Shown here: positions 1 through 12,814 of the stretch, piece by piece
Layout: every line of letters starts with the position of its first letter
Numbering within the stretch: the first letter of the stretch is position 1
Origin: Prochilodus magdalenae
Taxonomy: Eukaryota; Chordata; Actinopteri; Characiformes; Prochilodontidae
NCBI GenBank assembly: GCA_024036415.1
Contig: JAMWET010007207.1
Span: 682,001 to 746,000 of the forward strand
DNA: 64,000 nt
Direction: 5' to 3'
Notes under the pieces: model-generated
The model's database searches: none
Seen by the model: the letters and a program-made list of their open reading frames with translations, nothing else
Told to the model about the DNA's origin: nothing
Translations under genes and position numbers: made by a program

Positions 1-1454
1 GAAAATTACCATTGATAAAAGATGGCTAACACGTTCACGGCGAATGAATGGGCTACAGTCTATAACTATACACCAGCATTACGAATCTATTTAAGTCGTT
101 TCCAATAAAGTGGCCATGAGAGCATTGTGGGCATAAGAAGTTTTTAGTAATTCCTGTGTGTAATTTAAGTATCAGAACGAATTAGAAACAGACAGCACCT
201 CTGACTGTTGACACATGATGAATAAACGTCAACACAGCTAAATGAAAGGACAGCAGTTTCTTATTTAGTCCAGTAGTCTCTCGCAAGCAAGAAGACTTTA
301 ATGAATTCTGAGGTGTGAGGGATGTGGGGACAGTGATCTCAGCAAAAGGGCACGTGGGATATGGGAGCAATTGATGTTGGCCTGCACAGCTGCAGATGTG
401 ATGGTTTCCTGAGAGGAAAGCCTCAGCAATACTGTTTTTCATTAGTTTCACGTTGTGTTACAAAGGGGACACGGGGAAGCAGAAAGATAGAGACGGAGGA
501 TACACATTAAAGACTAAGGTAAACACATCAAAAGCCCAATAAGGAGCAAAAGCTGCAAATTAGCATGTAGCTATAAAGGCTGTGATAGAAATGCTATGAC
601 CATCTTCATAACTTTCTGTGCTTATGTATCTCCATTAAATAAACAGTTGAATGACACGGGGACTAGGCTGACAAGGCCACTTGGATAAGCTCTTTGATTG
701 GATGCATTCAATTCAAGATACTTTTGCCAATCCATCTAAGGAGTCTTCAGAAAGCAGCAGGCTTAGGGCAACAGTGGCAAGGAAAAAAGGTGGCATGAAT
801 ATTTGGATTGCAAAAAAAATGAAGCAATCACTGAACAAAAATAAATCGGCCTAAAAGAAAGACAACAAACAGGAGGGCAACGTCAGTTATAAACATGGCG
901 GACGCTGAGTGATGTAGAGAGTGCCTTTTTGGAACGCAGAAAGGAAAAGTATGATTGATAAGAAAAACAGAACATTCCTTTGGCTTACTATAATTATTCC
1001 CAACAGCTTTTTGGAAAGCTGAAGGAAGCAGCCAAATCAATATAGTCAGGAAAATGAAGAAGAAAAGGCGATACACCATATACCTAATGGCATGTTAATA
1101 CAAACCATGAGAAGTGATTATGTCGTTTGTGTGTGTTAAAGAAAGAGTGGATCGTGACACACGAAGAGAAGGATTCGAAGGCTACAGGCATCAATGTGTT
1201 GGGCCTGTTGTTATGTGGTTCTACACATTGGGTCACAATAAGGTGACTAGGTTATGATTTCTGTGAAACTGCACATATCAGCTGTTGTTTGGGATGTTCT
1301 ACATTTCTCTAACTTCAGCAGGTAGGCCATCTGTAATTTGAGTTTAATACATAATCTATTGCAGGCTGCACCATTGGCATGCAAATACACATTGGTGCAT
1401 AACTCCTGCAGCTAGCACACACTGAAGTACAAGTATTCAAAATGGTTCTTTGGT
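1..1454. other. Intergenic, nothing recognised
   Basis: AT-rich sequence with only short open frames on either strand. I see no recognisable domain, no exon-like block and no clear repeat. Confidence 0.5.
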
Positions 1455-1665
1455 TCTTGGAGGTTAGGGAACCAGCCTTGTAACCAGAGGGTTGCCGGTT
1501 CGACAACGATAGTAATGACTGAGGTGCTCTTGAGCAAAGCACCTAACCCCCAACTGCTCCCTGAGTGCTGTGGTTAGGGTGAGTGTGCTGCCCCCTAGTT
1601 TCACTTCACGGATGGGTTAAATGCCATAGACAGATTTGTGTAAAAACACAAATGCCACAAAATGG
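1455..1665 (+). repeat. tRNA-derived SINE-like repeat
   Basis: The stretch has a pol III B-box-like core, GGTTCGACA, at about 1497-1505. It is followed by wording typical of a widespread fish SINE: a run naming low-copy AAAGCACCTAACCCC, then CTGCTCCCTGAGTGCTG, then a tail with TTTCACTTCACGGATGGG. Family assignment is from recognition of this wording, not from an alignment. The copy is old, with several substitutions in the B box region, so it is probably inactive. Confidence 0.65.
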
Positions 1666-4124
1666 CCCTAAGCTCTCTACTCAGAGAATGACTGGCCTCG
1701 CCTAAATGCACAGAGGAACCACAGTGGAACAAGTTTGATGGTGTGTCAAAGCCGTATATGTATCGTGCTGCAGAGATGTCTACTAAAGTTTGCATGGCCC
1801 AGGCTCTCCTGACTGATACCACTTTGTACCTGTCATTGTAGTCTGGCATCTGTCCAATGTGAGTGGATAAGGAAGAAGCACTTCTCTGACGACATTTTGT
1901 AATCCCTTGTCAATCACGTTGAAGGTCCTGGTTAAATTATTTAATGAAAGGAAAAGTAAACATTGGCTGAAGCTCTTGGCAAGCAGACATTATCACCACT
2001 GCTGCAAGAAACCATGTTCAGCAGTAAAAACAGAAGTGATAGAAATAGAAGCAAAACAATAGAGTTCACATTGGTGCTCCTTTTTCCGCTACTGGACATG
2101 AAGTCCATGAAATTTGATGCTGTAACTCATAAAAGTTTTTCCTAGACTGGAAAGAAAACAGCTGTTAATGCTGACATTGAGGGGGAGGGCCAGTGCTTTC
2201 CTTGTTTGGAGGTTGTATCATCTTACATATTACTCCTTCTAAGTCTTGGTACCCTTGACTCAGTATCAGATGGGGAAAACAGCAATAAGTTCTTGGTGGA
2301 ATCTAACAGAAACCACAAAGACACCTTACATAATCATTCCCTCTAATGACAGAGGGTCACAACAATTGCAGAGTAAGTATCATTTTAGAGCAGTGTTTCC
2401 ACAAAGCTTGGGAAATATCATATTTCTGTAATTGCCGTCTCTTAGCAAAGGTTATAAAGGAGGAATAGCCAACATTCAATGGAAGACAAACACAGGCAGG
2501 CCTTGCGTTTTTGTTGTAGTTTCAGTGGCAGGTCATTCTTTTAACCGCACTTCAGTAATACGGCAAGAAACTAAACAGACACAGGCCTTTTTAAACTGAG
2601 GTCGCTTTGTGTCACGTGGAAGAAGGGTTAACGGGACATCTCTTTTTGTACCACAGTTGGGGGAAAAAAAAAATCATGCAGGAGGAGCAACAAAAGGTCA
2701 TCATCTAGAATCAGCCTGCAGTCATCACCGCCCACCAAACTCACATGGCTGGACAAAGGTTGTATTCTCAACCATGTGTTTGGGGAACAGCGATGCAAAA
2801 GTAATTAGTGACTGGAGAAGAGGCGATCCAGAGGCCTGTAGGGAACGCCAAGCTCTCAAAGGTTGGCCTGTGTGAAGCGAATTAGGCCAGAAGTTCTTAT
2901 ATTTGTTGCGCCACACTGGTGCTCGGGCATTTATCACAAGATTATCCTACCGCAAAACAGATGACCTTTTATTTAAGCTTAATGTCTTAAACTTAGCTTA
3001 CATTTCGGTTGGGCCAATAATCACTCAATTCCTTCAAATCCTCAGCCTTTCAGTTTTATTGGATGTGTCTTGTCCAGCTTGGTTTGGTTTTCTACACCGA
3101 TTTGACACTGTCACGCATCCCTCAGACTCAGTACTGAGCCTAGCCACTGGGGGCCCAGGATACCCTTAGTGAGCATGTGACTTCCAATATGCTGCCAGCA
3201 ACATATCCCAGACTGACCTCACCTGATTACGGATTTGTGTAACCTGTTTCATGGTCTATTTGAGATGTTTGCTTGGTCTAGCCCTTTGCAAAGTATTGTG
3301 TCTGTATGTTCAGTACATACCAGGCCTCTCTTCTCGTTGTGACGTCTTCTAGCCTTCTTGTTGACTGTAATTTTGGATCTCCCTTTTGTGTATGTTTGTC
3401 TTTGTAACGACCCTTCGCTTATGTTTTTGACTTTGACACACTTCACATCTTGGCCCGATCCTTACAGACTCCATTGACAAAGTATAACTGAATGAATAAC
3501 TCTATCCGTATAAGGTTGTGACCAAAAACCCGAAACTGTAAAATGCAAAATGAGAAAGAAACATTTTTGAAACTATAATGCAGGTTTATACAGCGAGATT
3601 TCATATAATGTTTCTTGGACAGTGTCTATTGTTCCATTCATCAAGATGTGTTTACACAATGGGAAGAGCAGATGGGAATTTCTAGCTGTGCAAAAAAACA
3701 GAGTTTGGATATAACAGTGGCAACATATTACAGAACTGGTAGTTTTCATAGAAATCTGTGGTCCTTGGTGTATTGAATATTGTGCAACAGTGAAGGAGTA
3801 TGAGGTCAGTCCTATCGTCGTCTAGCCCCCAACATCCAGTTCCAGTTGGCGCCAGATAGACAGGGTTGTAGCAGATTGTCTCTCAGAGCGTTCTGTCACA
3901 GAGAGCGGCAATAACGCAGTGAGGGGAGAAAGTTGTGCCAAAGCTAGTCGGACACTGTGTGCGTTTGGAACCCTTCTGCAGGAAAATCAAGGAGAATAGC
4001 CCACTAAGTTGGACCATATGGAATTTTAAATGGCTTGACATGTCGGCTAAATCAGTTATCTTGCCTGAAAACACATCAGCATGCTAAAACTACTAGCATC
4101 AGCACTACTAATGATTGTTATGGA
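1666..4124. other. Intergenic, nothing recognised
   Basis: No supported gene. Open frames on both strands are below 90 codons and show no family resemblance. A short A-run lies near 2664-2673. Nothing else stands out. Confidence 0.5.
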
Positions 4125-5045
4125 GGCTGATGAAACCTGTTCTTCAATCTGTTGGTTCTGGCTTTGATGGCTCTGTATCTCTTCCCCGATGGCAAGTGTT
4201 CAAACAGACCTTGACCTAGGTGGTGTGGATGCCTACTGATATTGCTAGACTTCTCGTGTAGTCAGCTAGCATACACTCTGTTCAGGTTGGGAGCACAGCT
4301 GTTTTCATAGTTCCCCACAGTGCACTGCATGTGCTGGCGCTGAGCTTCTCTAATGCCCTTTTTCAGTTCATTCCAGGTATTTCTGTGGGCCAGCAAGTCT
4401 CCTGTCCTGAGAGCAGCGTCTCGTACCCTGATATGATACCATACAAGTCTGTCTAAATATGGATTTCAGTTTGGAAGTACACTGATGGTTTTTGTGCTTA
4501 GTGCTGTCTCAGTACAGAACTCTATGTAGGCCAAAACAGATGAGGTGTATTCCCCCAGTGCAAACACTTCCCAGTCTGTGTTTCAAAATAGCCCTGCAAT
4601 AGGGAGGTTGCTCCCTCACTCCAGACTTGGACAGTTTTAACAGCCAGTCTTCCTCTGCAGATTAGAGGTTTGTAGGATGGAATCATTTCCAGTATGATGT
4701 GGTCTGATAAACCAAGGTGTGGCAAAGATGCTGCTTTGTGTAAACATGGACAAGAATATTTTTGTCTCCGGTTGGGAACTTGATGTTTTGGTGAAGATTT
4801 GGGCAGCATCGCCTTTAATTCCTGCCAATATCACAGGTTCCTCTCTGAGTGAATACAGTGGGGTTTTAATAGTGCTAGTTGGTTCCTCCAGGAATGTCTT
4901 AGTGCTAGCATCTACATCAGCTGTGATAAAGATGTCACTAAATTCCCTCAGCAAACAGAAAGGTCTACATTTCAAAGCCAGTAAAAGCTGGAAGATGGTA
5001 AGGCACACACTTGGCAAGGCTGGTTTAAAGTGGGCTAGCTCATAG
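4125..5045 (-). mobile_element. L2-like LINE ORF2 fragment, endonuclease to linker
   Basis: The minus strand encodes pieces of a non-LTR retrotransposon ORF2 in more than one frame. Around 4980-4880 it reads ALKCRPFCLLREFSDIF, followed by the degenerate run of an APE-type endonuclease. Around 4730-4660 a block with SDHIILEMIPSYKPL matches the endonuclease end, where fish L2-type elements have an SDH motif. Around 4440-4340 a block with TGDLLAHRNTWNELKKGIRE matches the basic linker before the reverse transcriptase. Frame changes separate the blocks, and the reverse transcriptase itself is absent. This is a dead fragment. Clade assignment (L2 or a close relative) is by motif recognition. Confidence 0.7.
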
Positions 5046-8000
5046 CCTCACTTAAAGGCCAGATCTCTTGCCCCACTTTTGCTTTAATCTAGGTGAGATG
5101 ATTATAACTCTGCTGGGTTACTCAAGATGCAGGATCTCCAGTGAATTAGAGGTCAATATAGTGTAATCTTGACACTGATTTCTGATATGAGGAACTTTAA
5201 CATACATGAAGTGTATTGTAAGTGAAAACGCGCAGTGCAGGAGCCAGAAACGGAAAAAGGCACTGGTCCCAGGACTCTCTAAAGAACATGCCCAGGACAA
5301 ACTGGATGCAGGGTAGAAGTGGCGTTTATTGGCCCAGGTAACCACACATCTCAGCATTACTGTCCGGACTTACTTAAAAGCACGTGCATCAGACGGGAGG
5401 CTAGGCTACAACTAGCTCCCTTGTCCCGTGCAGAGAGCTACAGCTCAGCGCACATGTGCAATAGTAAAGTGCATGTAATCAACCGTTACAGTATATATAC
5501 AGTGAATGCCAAAAGTTGTTAACTTAAAAATCACAAAACAACAAAAACACCAAATGCCACACTTCTGTGCCCACCTGTTTATTGTGAATCCTGCCATTTT
5601 AAATATTTCCAGATAGATACCATAATGAGCAACTTCTTACAGTTGAGTATTTGTTAGTATGAATGATCCAGCAGAAAGTCCCTAAAACTGCTTGGAAAAA
5701 AAAAAGTCTGGTTCCATTGACGGTGTCTTTGCAGAGCGTCACTATGCGCTTTTATATGCATGGGCTAAAATCTGTTGGGGTAGAATTTTTTAAACTGACC
5801 TGTTACTGTATCCAACTGCCATGACAACTTCCAGCAACACTTGTTCACTGGCAGCTTGAGTCATTTGTCATTAGTGTGATAGTGCCCACCAGGCTTATAT
5901 CACATCAAGTGGCTGATGTAATCAGATGACATCAGTAGTTAGTTAGTATGGTGCGTTTCTTATTAGTACAAGTACTTGACACAACACTTGATGCAGTTTT
6001 TGTTTGTACTATAACATGACACGGGCACTGGAGCTTGCTCTTTCTTTTGTTCTCTATTATTTCTGTAAGTACCACCACTACTAGGCTTTGGACTGCTTTT
6101 AGTTCATGTAGGGACATACAAGTGAAGCTGTGAGACCTGCTTTATCTGGTCAAATGATGGTTAAACAAACTAGTTGGAATACCTCCCAATGCGTGTTCGA
6201 GTCATTTGGTGAATGGCCAGCATTAACTGACCAAACACATCTATTTCACATTCTGCTTTGAGGTCATCTTAAACAATTAATGTTAAATATCTGTGGTAAA
6301 CAATAATGTAAAAACTTTTGTCTGGGCAGGGAGATGCATGCTTAGGTAAAACTTACATCCATACTGAAGAAACAGTAGTGCATTAAATCAATGCTAACAA
6401 GTAGGTTGAAACTACATTAAGCCCCATAACAAATATGGCATAACAAATTTTGGCAGGTTGTGGCGGTCAACTGTGGGAACTTTTATTGGCTTTGCAAACC
6501 AATTCTGACCAGAAGCCTTCAGGGAGTTTTCCACTCAACGGACTATTGTTGTAGATAATTAAGGCGATGCCATCAACCTAACCATATCATTAACCTCTGT
6601 AATCAAATGGGAAAGCTTTGGTTCTTTGGTTTTTAGCTAATAGCTGCATTTTTGTAAAAAAAAAAAAAAAAAGTTTCTCTCATAGGGGAAAAAGACGGCT
6701 GAATTTTGTGTTTTTCCAGGACTTTATGGACATTTTGTCCCCCATTAAGACATTAAACAAAGCACAGAAACTGTCCCAGCCATTGACTGTTCTTCCTAAA
6801 GCATATGTATGCACATGGTATGGTCTTTCTCTCTTGACAGTGATGGCTGCAAAAAGTGTTACTTCTCAGAAAAAACTGAGATATGACTATACAGTATTTA
6901 TGTCTACACAAAAATATGACAAAACCAAGCTCTTTTTGGCATATACTGAAAAGGTTCGACGATAAAGGTCATGCACGTTTTAGGATGAAGCTGAGCTAAA
7001 AGTCCATGTGTGTGTGTGTGTGTGTGTGCAGGACAGCATGCTGCACAATAGTGTATGATCATTTTAATAGAAGTTAGGGTAAAGCACCTGTTGTAATGGT
7101 GGATAAAGTGGACTATATATTCCCTTCATATATATCACACCTGAAGATGTTGAAGATAATGTGCAGAAACTATGGTTCCTTCTACAGTGAAGCGCCTGCA
7201 ACGTTAATATAATTTTATTAAAACAGAAAAGCACAGAAGTCTTACACATATGACAATATATTGTAATACAGTACCTTTAAATATAAAATGATTTTACTTG
7301 CCCCTGTTTTCAAGCTGATAGAATTAGTGACCTGAAGACTAAGGGCACGAGGTAAAAAATCAGTACTCTATATTATTGTAATTTTTTGCCTGGCGATATT
7401 GTTTGGATACACAAATGACAATTAGCAATATTTTATATGAAATGCAAATACAAATAAATCCTTTTGGTACTAGAGTAACAGAACCTAGGAGGTCAAAAAC
7501 AAAGATGAAGCCATCAGAAAACAAACCAGAAACGCACCATCTGCACTTAAATCTTAGAAGCATACTAAAACACACAGGCACCATCCAGAGACTGTGTTAA
7601 CCAGCGACGGTGCTCCATCCAATTACATTACCCCGTCAAATGCTCCCCTTGACAAATCAAGCCCTCAGGGGTGCCATTCCCTGAGTGGAAATCAGCCCCA
7701 CACACCACTGCTACTACAGGTAGAGAAAAGCTTTAGAAAATTCTGCTCTTTGAAGCCAGACGGATACATACATACAGTCTTTTCAGCTATAAAGTGGTGT
7801 TATAAGACAGGAAGGACCAGGACTAGCCGGTTAGCATGCTAACATCAGCGGATATCTCTGATTGGTCAGCTTTGCCACTCTGTTACGATTGGTTAATCGG
7901 CAGAGTGTCAGAGTTCCTCTCCTCACATTCTTACAATGGCGTCAGATCTGCCAAATTGGTTTGAGCCAGGGTTTATTATATTACCTTCATCAAATGACCT

Positions 8001-8171
8001 CAAACCTGGACTACTCCCATCATGATTGCAAAAAATGTAGCATATAATTAAAGCTAAAATTGGATTACACCAGTGTATGTAAATAATATCCAAAAATAAT
8101 ATGAATAATTATAATATTCTATAATAATAGAGTTATTAAAATGCACTACAGATTGCATTCTCATCTTCTAA
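5046..8171. other. Intergenic with simple repeats
   Basis: No supported gene. It contains an A-run at about 6656-6672 and a short (TG)n tract at about 7009-7028. Bases 7785-7870 share wording with the TTAA-ended repeat at 15481-16068, including GGTTAGCATGCTAACAT and ATATCTCT. Other open frames are short and unlike known proteins. Confidence 0.5.
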
Positions 8172-8476
8172 ATTGCATTCTCTTCTTCCAGTTTATCCTT
8201 ATCCGAACAGGGGATGCTGGAGCCAATCCAACCATTCAGTGCATGGAAGGCAGGAAACACCCTGGGCAGGCCAACAGTCTATCACAAGGCAGTCACACAC
8301 ACATACAATTTAGCACCTCCAATTCATGTGACTGCGTATCTTTGGACTGTGGGAGTAAACCGGAGCACCCGAAAGAAGCCCCACACATAAGGAGAACATG
8401 CCAGCTCCCAGATGCCCTTCAAATTGAGGCCTTCTTGCTGTGAGGTGCCTACCCGCTGCACCTCCGTGCCACCCTG
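8172..8476 (+). repeat. Common teleost interspersed repeat
   Basis: The sequence carries the phrases TTTGGACTGTGGGAGTAAAC, CCGGAGCACCC and GGAGAACATGCCAGCTCC, which recur in thousands of fish repeat copies. I recognise the repeat but cannot assign it to a transposon class with confidence (a LINE 3' end is possible). The 100-codon open frame across it is incidental. Confidence 0.65.
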
Positions 8477-9429
8477 GTTGCATTTTTAATGACTTTATTA
8501 CTTTTACTGTTCATGCCTGCATCCAAAGTTGGCTACACTATAAAAAGCCATTTCACTGATAAGCTGGAAAGGAAACATAAACCGACATGTGCAAACAAGC
8601 ATTTTAGAAACAGTCTGGCTGAAAAAGACGGGGAGAGACAAATGTGAGATGCAGAGCGGATCATATAGTCAGTAGTAATTTCTGAAAGCAACAAATATTA
8701 TTAAAAAATATTCCTAAAACCTGAAATGTGACTCAAACTTCTCCATCTGTCTGTCTGACACCATGTCTCACATGTCTGTTTCAGAGGGACTCTTTCGCTC
8801 ATTGTTTGCCCTAAAGGGAGCTCATGAGAAATGGCTGCAAATGTGTTCAGCCACCGTCTAGACAAGCCTCTGGCAACGAAGACACATTCAGAGTGAGCTG
8901 ATATGGCTTGAAGGTGGGGGTGGATGGAGCTTGCAAGATGGGTTCCCCTGCTTAATGTACTCTGCTTCTTAAAACTCTGTCTGAGCTTAATAGCATCAAC
9001 ATTATGGTAGGAGAGACTGTTTCGCTTCCCCCGCTCAGGATATAAGGGGGGCACAGACATCTGTGAGCTGTTATGTGAAGTTAGAAGTAAACTACGTGAT
9101 ATGATGGCTAACAGCTGAAATTGCTTGTGTATGGTGCATTGGAGGCCCAGGCATATTATGGGGCAGGGTTGCCGCACGGCCCATGCTACAGCCCCAAACA
9201 CTATTTAAACAGCTCTGAACCTTTTAAGCCGCGTGTCTTTTTACTGATTAATACTTTTATTTTAAAACATTATTTGAAATAACATTAATAGAAATCAAGC
9301 TCCCCCATCGCCCAGGTCGTCATGACCACATACAGAAACAGCTTGGTTATTAACAAATACACCATCTTCCCTTTCAACGGCATGCATTCTGTGAAAAAGT
9401 CTTTATACAGAGCCAATGTATGCATATGT
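8477..9429. other. Intergenic, nothing recognised
   Basis: A 166-codon minus-strand open frame (8701-9201) is the longest here, but it has no recognisable domain. I treat it as chance. No other signal seen. Confidence 0.5.
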
Positions 9430-9960
9430 CTCGGTTGTAGAGGTTCCTAATGGTGTCCTGCGATAATCCATCCCCTGCAACATTCTCACGTAGTTAGTGT
9501 CGTTTTAACAGTAAGGGTGGAGGTGGAGTGACATGTCTTCTGGCTGTGTGACAACAAACCATTTTTGGCACTGACCAAGGTGCCTCCACACACCAAGACA
9601 AAAGTAGGACTTGTCAGATGACCCACTGCCATTCTGAGCTACTCAATGACAGTTTGGCACAATGCCATCGTAGTCTTTTATGATGTTTATGTGGTGTTAA
9701 GGGCAGTTGGCGGAACAGTCTCCAAGCGAGTGGTCCTATATCATTCAGTCGTCTGCCAATGGTGCTGGATGACTTATGAAGGGGACCACTGCTCGCTGAA
9801 AGTCCACAATCGTGGCTGTTGGGTCAGATGGGTACAGCAATAAGGCTTGTCCTTGCTTATGTCACATGCATAGCCAATCATGAAACCTGAAGCATTTGCA
9901 CGTCTCACGATATCAAACCTACCCATCAAGTTTCATCTAGTCTTCCAGATTGTTTAGAAG
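9430..9960 (-). mobile_element. Decayed Tc1/mariner-like element, family A copy 1
   Basis: Shares segment order and wording with the elements at 12960, 19240, 23697 and 40919. These include GGTGCCTCCACACACCAAGA, GCTCGCTGAAAGTCCACAAT and a distal ATATCAAACCTACCCATCAA. Read on the minus strand, parts correspond to a Tc1-like transposase, but the frame is broken throughout. Terminal repeats are not recognisable in this copy, so the limits are approximate. Confidence 0.55.
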
Positions 9961-11874
9961 GCATCATTTCAAACGTGGCTACTCATTGTCCCACACTCCG
10001 ACTGGTGGAACCAGTTATGCTTCCATCCTCTGAGGATAATACTATTACACTTTTTGAACACAGGTCCTAAAGTGTCTCTCCCCACTCATACCAATCCATT
10101 ATTCTAAACAAATACCCTGTCCTGAACAGAAACCTGAATTTCTGAAATCACAGAGAGAATGCCATATATCCCGGTCCGGAATTCTTGAACATTTTCACAA
10201 GACCATGAAACATGTAACAGATGACCCTCCTCTGATTTACAGCAGGTTGGTGTGTCTTTTAACCCAAGCCTAAACAATCTGGAAGGACTCCAGTAAAAAC
10301 ACTGCATAATTTTAAATCATATCCCTCCATCCCTCAACAGCGTATGTATGTTTTTACACATGCTATCCCACTCTTTATCCCCAATGTCTAATTTCAAGTT
10401 CCTGTTCCATGTCTTCTGGAGAGCTAAAATGAAATCATCCTACAATAATATGCAGATGTTTCATGATCTTTCCCATAGCTTGCTATTGTGTTATCCAGCA
10501 GCTCTGCAGTTTGAAGTGTTAATGTATCAGATATAAAAGTCCCCAATAGTAAATTATGAAATTGTTAATATTTGAAAATAACAGAAAACTTGGAGAAGTC
10601 GTCACATCAGTTGTTATGATATAAACTTAACAGACAAATAATGAGTCACCTGTAACCGTATCTGATGGTGTGTAATTCCCACAGCTGCAATTCAGTATAT
10701 AACATGTTGACACATTTTTGGATGTAGGTGACATCATGTTCAGCCACTCTTGCACTAAAGAACTGATGCTTTCACTGGCACAACTGGAGATGCCTTCGCT
10801 GGCACAATTGGAGATGCCTTCACTGAAGAGAATTTCCTGTAGACTAGGATTTCTGCCACTGCTGTATGCCTATACGCTTCCATACAGCTGCAATTTCACT
10901 TCCTTCTTTTACACTATGGCCTTTGGCATGCCCAAATGTAATCTCTCCTTTTTGCCAATCATTGACATCTGCTTTTCACATATCGACCAAGACATGAACT
11001 GTACTATGCCACCTCTTCTCATTCTTTGAATACTGTCACAAACCCTGCAGGTATCTATAGCCTAATCATCCTCATGCATCGTTGTCTGCAATAGCCTGAA
11101 GTTGCTACCACCTAAAACACACAAGGACTCGTTTTTGTCCAGAGGTCACTAAGTGTAACAATCCCCAGCCAAATACTCAAGGACACGTTTAAGAAACGAG
11201 TCCATAGCAAACATCCTGGCAGCTTTGATCCACGTTAGGTGGGCAATTATTGGATGTCCTTTTGGTTCTTTAGGTAATTTAGTAGACTAGAGAGAGAGAA
11301 AGGGCACAAAGTGCAAGACAAGATGTGCTTAATCACTCATTACAAATTAAAGATGTATGTGAAAAATAATAACCTGATATTTTGTCTGGAAGAGATGGGT
11401 CAACAACACATAGAGGAGTGTGGGTGAGTTTGGCTGTGGATTAGAGTTTGGTAATCTGTGGATACATGCAGCTTGGTGGCTGTAGTTTAAAGTAAACAAT
11501 AGGGTTTTCAATAGGAGGTAAATTAATTGGACATGGGAGGAACTAATGATGGGGTGGGGGCAACAAACAGACTAATACGTGTCAGATCAACATTGAACTA
11601 GAAGTGTATAGTGTAAGATAGTGTACACAAGAAATGCTCAAGAAGGGTGTGTAATTTTCCACCACATTTATTCCTTATGGAAAAAAAATTGGAATTTAAC
11701 AAGGTTTTTCTAAAAAGTCATATGTCAGAACAAAAAGCTGTATACAGGAACACTACCCCCAACCAGACAGAACAGTCCAGAGTTTAAATGGTATCAAGAT
11801 TTCAAGAAAAAGAGGAAGAAGAAGAAGAAGAAGAAGAAGAAGAACTAAGTACAATATATGGACACTAGGAATTG
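9961..11874. other. Intergenic with small tandem repeats
   Basis: No supported gene. At about 10777-10826 a ~24-bp unit (CTGGCACAACTGGAGATGCC and variant) is repeated in tandem. At about 11811-11845 there is a (GAA)n microsatellite. Otherwise nothing recognised. Confidence 0.5.
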
Positions 11875-11965
11875 TAGGATTAGGACTAGGACTAGTCAAC
11901 TTGTCCACTTTACTGTTCGATGATGATGCTTTAAGCTTGATGTCAACGAGTCACTGATCACTCCA
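11875..11965 (+). repeat. Unclassified dispersed repeat, copy 1
   Basis: Shares an ~80-bp word with 30515-30600. Both read GACTAGTC-ACTTGTC, then CTTTACTG, then a GATGA block with CTTAAG or CTTTAAG, then TTGATGT. The shared unit suggests an old dispersed element of unknown type. Confidence 0.5.
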
Positions 11966-12009
11966 ACTGCCAAATTTTCTGAATCCCCAGTATGGAGGTA
12001 AGTGCAGGT

Positions 12010-12755
12010 ATTTCAGCCATTGTTATAAGGTGTATACATAGCCATGCAATCTTCAGGCAAGCATTGGCGGTAGAATGGGCTATACTGAAGAAGCCAGTGA
12101 CTTTAAATCTGAGGGTGTCAAAGGGTGCCACCTTTACCAGGTAATTCTACGAAATTCCTGTCCTGCTAGAGCTGCCCTATTCAACAGTACATGCTATTAC
12201 TGTGAATCATAAAAGAGCAGGAACAGCTCAACCACAAAGCATGCAAACACAGAGTAGAGACTGGGAAGTGCTGAAGAACGTAATCCTCTAATTCATCACT
12301 CAACACAGTTTCAAACTGCCTCTAGAAACAACATCAGCCCAAAACCTGAGCGTCATAAAATGGGCTTTGGTGACCGAGCAGGTTCGCACAAGCCTAAGAA
12401 CACTATGCATTATGTAAAGCTTTGGCTGGAGTGGTGTAAAGCAAGGCGCCACTGGACTCTGAAGCAGTGGAAACATGTTCTCTGGAGTGATGAATCATGC
12501 TCCACTGGCAGTGTGACAGGCAAATCTGGGTTTGGTGGATGACAGAAGAACACTACCTAGTGGAACACAGTGCCAGCAGTAAAATCTGGTAGAGGGATAA
12601 AGGGTCTGGGGCTGAGTTTCAGGGTTGGACTCTTGGTCTCTTACTTCCAGTGATGGGTAATATTACATGCTACAGCATATAAAGACATTTTAGACAGTAA
12701 CGTACTTCCAACTTTGGAACAGTTTGGAGCATGACTGTACCCCAAGGTGATTTTT
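12010..12755 (+). mobile_element. Tc1-like transposon remnant
   Basis: Order and wording match the common fish Tc1-like transposase. An N-terminal helix-turn-helix region lies near 12070-12200, and a central block at about 12410-12500 encodes CKARRHWTLKQWKHVLWSDE. That block contains the first catalytic Asp of the DDE triad in its WSDE context. A later part near 12600-12740 covers the start of the second half. The frame is interrupted, and the end after the second catalytic region is missing. It is a dead copy. Confidence 0.8.
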
Positions 12756-12814
12756 GCCATTTCCTTTTAGAAACAGGAAAGGCATATTAATAACCAGTGA
12801 CCAATATGGCTACA

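Noticed and set aside
5104..5360. Possible exon-like frames on both strands near 5.1-5.4 kb
   Set aside because: No conserved motif. The opposite frames overlap and look like chance.
8701..9201. 166-codon minus-strand open frame
   Set aside because: No recognisable domain, no splice context and no repeat signature. A frame of this size can occur by chance in 64 kb.
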